Part shown: one piece after another, positions 62,014 to 64,000 of the stretch
How the letters are laid out: each line of letters opens with the position of its first letter
Numbering within the stretch: the first letter of the stretch is position 1
Assembly (NCBI RefSeq): GCF_046267875.1
Contig: NZ_CP176502.1
Location: 1,736,001-1,800,000, forward strand
Direction of reading: 5' to 3'
DNA from: Mannheimia glucosida
GTDB lineage: Bacteria; Pseudomonadota; Gammaproteobacteria; Enterobacterales; Pasteurellaceae
DNA: 64,000 bases
Translations under genes and position numbers: made by a program
The notes under the pieces: generated by a model
Told to the model about the DNA's origin: nothing
Databases searched by the model: none
Seen by the model: the letters and a program-made list of their open reading frames with translations, nothing else

Positions 62014-63357
62014 TTATTTATTGTATTGGTCGATAACGTTCGCCTGCACTTCTGCCCCTTGCTCGTTAATCGGCTGCCATTGTGGGTAAACGGCTTGGCT
62101 GTCTTGGCTTGCCATACCTAACTTAACGGCTTGATCCACAATAATACGGGCTACGTCAAAGTGACGGGATTCCGGGAATCGGGCAAGCTGTTCACGCAAG
62201 ATAACGCCTAAATCTATCGGTTTACCTTCAGCACGGAACGGCGCTAAATGAGCTTGCATTGCCGAAACAATTTGCTCTTGCACATCTGAAAGCGACTCAT
62301 ACTCTAACTCACTTGGCAACTCGCCCACCGATTCTGCCTCATTTAACATCGCCTCATCATCACGCAAGTCTAGTAATGAATCGGCTTTTGCAGTATAAAG
62401 CAGCCAAGGGTTGTTGTAATAATCTTGGATCGATTGGCGTAAACGTTGCCCGAATACACGGTTTTTGTCCATATCAATCGCAGTACGAATAAATTTATGC
62501 ACGTGGCGGTCATAACCGATCCAAAGATCGATAGCTTGCTGCCCCCAACTGATAATGCGGTCTAGCTTATTTTGTAAATTCACAATCAGCTGATCGATAA
62601 AATCCAAATCATCACGAGCCATCAGGCAACTTTGAATCCGTAATAATTGAGCTTGCAGTTTATCGCCGGCTGCATTTAAGGTATCTTGCAACTCACGCAA
62701 ATTCCCCGAGGTTTCGTCTAACAACTGCTCACAACTCATAATTGCTTCGTGCCAGTTTTGGCTAAGCAGTTCGGCTATTCGCTCACGAATTTGGTGTTGG
62801 TTTTCATCCATAATCCGTTGCGAAAGATCGATGCTGTCAAAAATTTCCGCCACCGAATATTTCAATGGGGCAAACACATTGTTTCGCCAAAAACGTTCAT
62901 CTGCCGCCTGTTCAGTTCCCTCTTCGGCTGCTACTGATGCTCTCTGAATTTCATCTGCCACAATCGAAAGTTGGATTGATAAGCGCAGGGTAGAAAATTC
63001 CCGCTGTCGAACGTAATAATTTGAAATCCCTACCCCTAACGGCGTAACACGGTAAATTGCCAAACCTTCCGTAAATTCGCTACTGAAACGGTTTAACAAA
63101 CGTTGTCTGACTAAATCATTAATCGCATTATTGGCACGCTGGATAAAAGTGGCATCAGATTGCTCAAACGAATTTGAAACATAACGGAAAAGATCAACAA
63201 GATCGCTTTCTAACAATTCACCATCTGTCTGTTCTTGATTATAAATAGAGATAGCAAGTAGAAACGCTAAGCGGTCGGAAGAGAGTGAAAGCGAAAATTC
63301 ACGATCTTTCGTCCAAGAGATGAGTTCTGGAATAGTCTGTGCCAATTCGTTCTGCAT
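62014..63357 (-). CDS. mukF: Chromosome partition protein MukF (kleisin)
   Basis: MukF is the kleisin that joins the MukB heads. The 447-aa protein (440 in E. coli) has an N-terminal winged-helix dimerisation domain (about 1-115), a helical middle region (about 120-290) and the C-terminal winged-helix MukB cap-binding domain. It is the first gene of mukF-mukE-mukB. The gene usually upstream (smtA/cmoM) is not present. Confidence 0.95.
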   Translation of the reverse strand: MQNELAQTIPELISWTKDREFSLSLSSDRLAFLLAISIYNQEQTDGELLESDLVDLFRYVSNSFEQSDATFIQRANNAINDLVRQRLLNRFSSEFTEGLAIYRVTPLGVGISNYYVRQREFSTLRLSIQLSIVADEIQRASVAAEEGTEQAADERFWRNNVFAPLKYSVAEIFDSIDLSQRIMDENQHQIRERIAELLSQNWHEAIMSCEQLLDETSGNLRELQDTLNAAGDKLQAQLLRIQSCLMARDDLDFIDQLIVNLQNKLDRIISWGQQAIDLWIGYDRHVHKFIRTAIDMDKNRVFGQRLRQSIQDYYNNPWLLYTAKADSLLDLRDDEAMLNEAESVGELPSELEYESLSDVQEQIVSAMQAHLAPFRAEGKPIDLGVILREQLARFPESRHFDVARIIVDQAVKLGMASQDSQAVYPQWQPINEQGAEVQANVIDQYNK

Positions 63358-63622
63358 ACGGGCTTAATCTTTAATTTCTATACAAAAATGGCATTTATTG
63401 TAACTGAATGTAATCAAAATGGGAATGGATAAAACGCAGACAAGAGAAATGAACAATACAAGCAGTCAAATATGGGGGATTTTTTGCAAAAAAGCATTTT
63501 AAAGGTAAATGAATCTGAAAATTTATTATGACTACACTAATTTATGATGCCATAAATAGAAAGGACTGAATCCAATAGAATATCGGACACAGCCCTTAAG
63601 CTCATAGTCTAAACTTTAAAAC
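63358..63622. other. Intergenic region between galU and mukF
   Basis: AT-rich spacer that must hold the mukF promoter. It contains an imperfect uptake-signal copy (ACAAGCAGTC with its AT-rich flank, about 63458) and no convincing galU terminator. No open frame of note is present. Confidence 0.5.
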
Positions 63623-64000
63623 TTAAAGTGATTTAGCTAACTCTTTAACAAATGCTTTAAATTCTTTTCCACATTTGTCGTGGTTTAAACTATATTCCAC
63701 AAATGCTTTCATATAGCCGACTTTATCACCACAATCAAATGAGCGCCCTGTCATATGGAAAGCTTCAACCGTTTCTTGGTGAATCAACATATCAATTGCA
63801 TCCGTCAACTGAATTTCATCACCTACGCCTACTGGCGTTTTTTCTAATAAATTCCAAATATTTGAGGAAAATACATAACGTCCTACTACAGCTAAATTAG
63901 AAGGCGCCTCTTCAATACTTGGTTTTTCAACCATTTTTGCAATAGGCGCTGAACCCCCGAGAGGGATATCTACACCATGGCAGTCTGCAACCCCATAGCT
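63623..64000 (-). CDS. galU: UTP-glucose-1-phosphate uridylyltransferase, 3' part
   Basis: The frame is open from the window edge (SYGVADCHGVDIPLGG...) to the stop at 63623, giving about 125 C-terminal residues of GalU. MVEKPSIEEAPSNLAVVGRYVFSSNIWNLL, TPVGVGDEIQLTDAIDMLI and SFDCGDKVGYMKAFVEY are hallmark GalU blocks. The enzyme makes UDP-glucose for LPS, capsule and galactose metabolism. The internal Met at 63934 is not the true start; the 5' end lies outside the window. Confidence 0.95.
   Translation of the reverse strand, partial: SYGVADCHGVDIPLGGSAPIAKMVEKPSIEEAPSNLAVVGRYVFSSNIWNLLEKTPVGVGDEIQLTDAIDMLIHQETVEAFHMTGRSFDCGDKVGYMKAFVEYSLNHDKCGKEFKAFVKELAKSL

Overview
The window is chromosomal DNA of a gammaproteobacterium of the family Pasteurellaceae. 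Proteins resemble Escherichia coli and Haemophilus orthologues throughout. The 9-10 bp DNA-uptake word ACAAGCGGT(C/T) occurs dozens of times, often as inverted pairs at gene ends. This is the 'Apl-type' uptake signal of the Actinobacillus pleuropneumoniae / Mannheimia / Bibersteinia branch, not the AAGTGCGGT type of H. influenzae, so a Mannheimia- or Actinobacillus-like organism is the best guess. Almost everything is core housekeeping; there is no IS element, prophage, CRISPR array or rRNA operon.

Layout. 1-8.3 kb: the start of a YhcH-family gene, ppx, the PTS-localisation regulator tmaR next to a GlcNAc/glucose-type PTS permease, lysC under a lysine riboswitch, and parC. 8.4-14.3 kb (+): pnp with a long leader hairpin, nlpI, deaD, tadA. 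14.4-21.7 kb (-): initiator tRNA-Met, rimP, nusA, infB, rbfA, truB, mltB. These two blocks are the halves of the classical metY-rimP-nusA-infB-rbfA-truB-rpsO-pnp-nlpI-deaD cluster, here split, placed tail to tail and lacking rpsO. 21.8-34.9 kb (-): slt, yciH, pyrF, lapB, lapA, ihfB, rpsA, cmk, degS, nlpC, ihfA, pheT, pheS, so both IHF subunit genes lie in one co-directional run.

35-41.9 kb: a nitroreductase, the cystine carrier tcyP, an overlapping four-gene operon (yaaA, a lipoprotein, fieF, a Zn-ribbon protein), rplM-rpsI behind a structured leader, and zapG. 42-47.9 kb: the guaB-guaA pair, interrupted by a HAD phosphatase and an AT-rich DUF262/DUF1524 gene, a GmrSD/SspE-like putative anti-phage nuclease. 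guaB has a strong promoter and a PurR-like box. 48-53 kb: acrR-acrA-acrB multidrug efflux operon with a palindromic operator. 53.2-56.5 kb: yejL, yejM (lapC) and sotB. 56.6-63.4 kb: mukF-mukE-mukB condensin, with a striking ~122 bp palindromic element wedged between mukE and mukB. 63.6-64 kb: the 3' part of galU.

Functional links: LapB and YejM jointly control LPS synthesis through FtsH/LpxC. Pnp and DeaD act in mRNA decay and ribosome assembly, and NusA, IF2, RbfA, TruB and RimP serve transcription and ribosome maturation. The least ordinary items are the inverted-repeat element in the muk operon, the lone DUF262/DUF1524 gene splitting guaBA, and the tandem terminators between the initiator tRNA and rimP-nusA.
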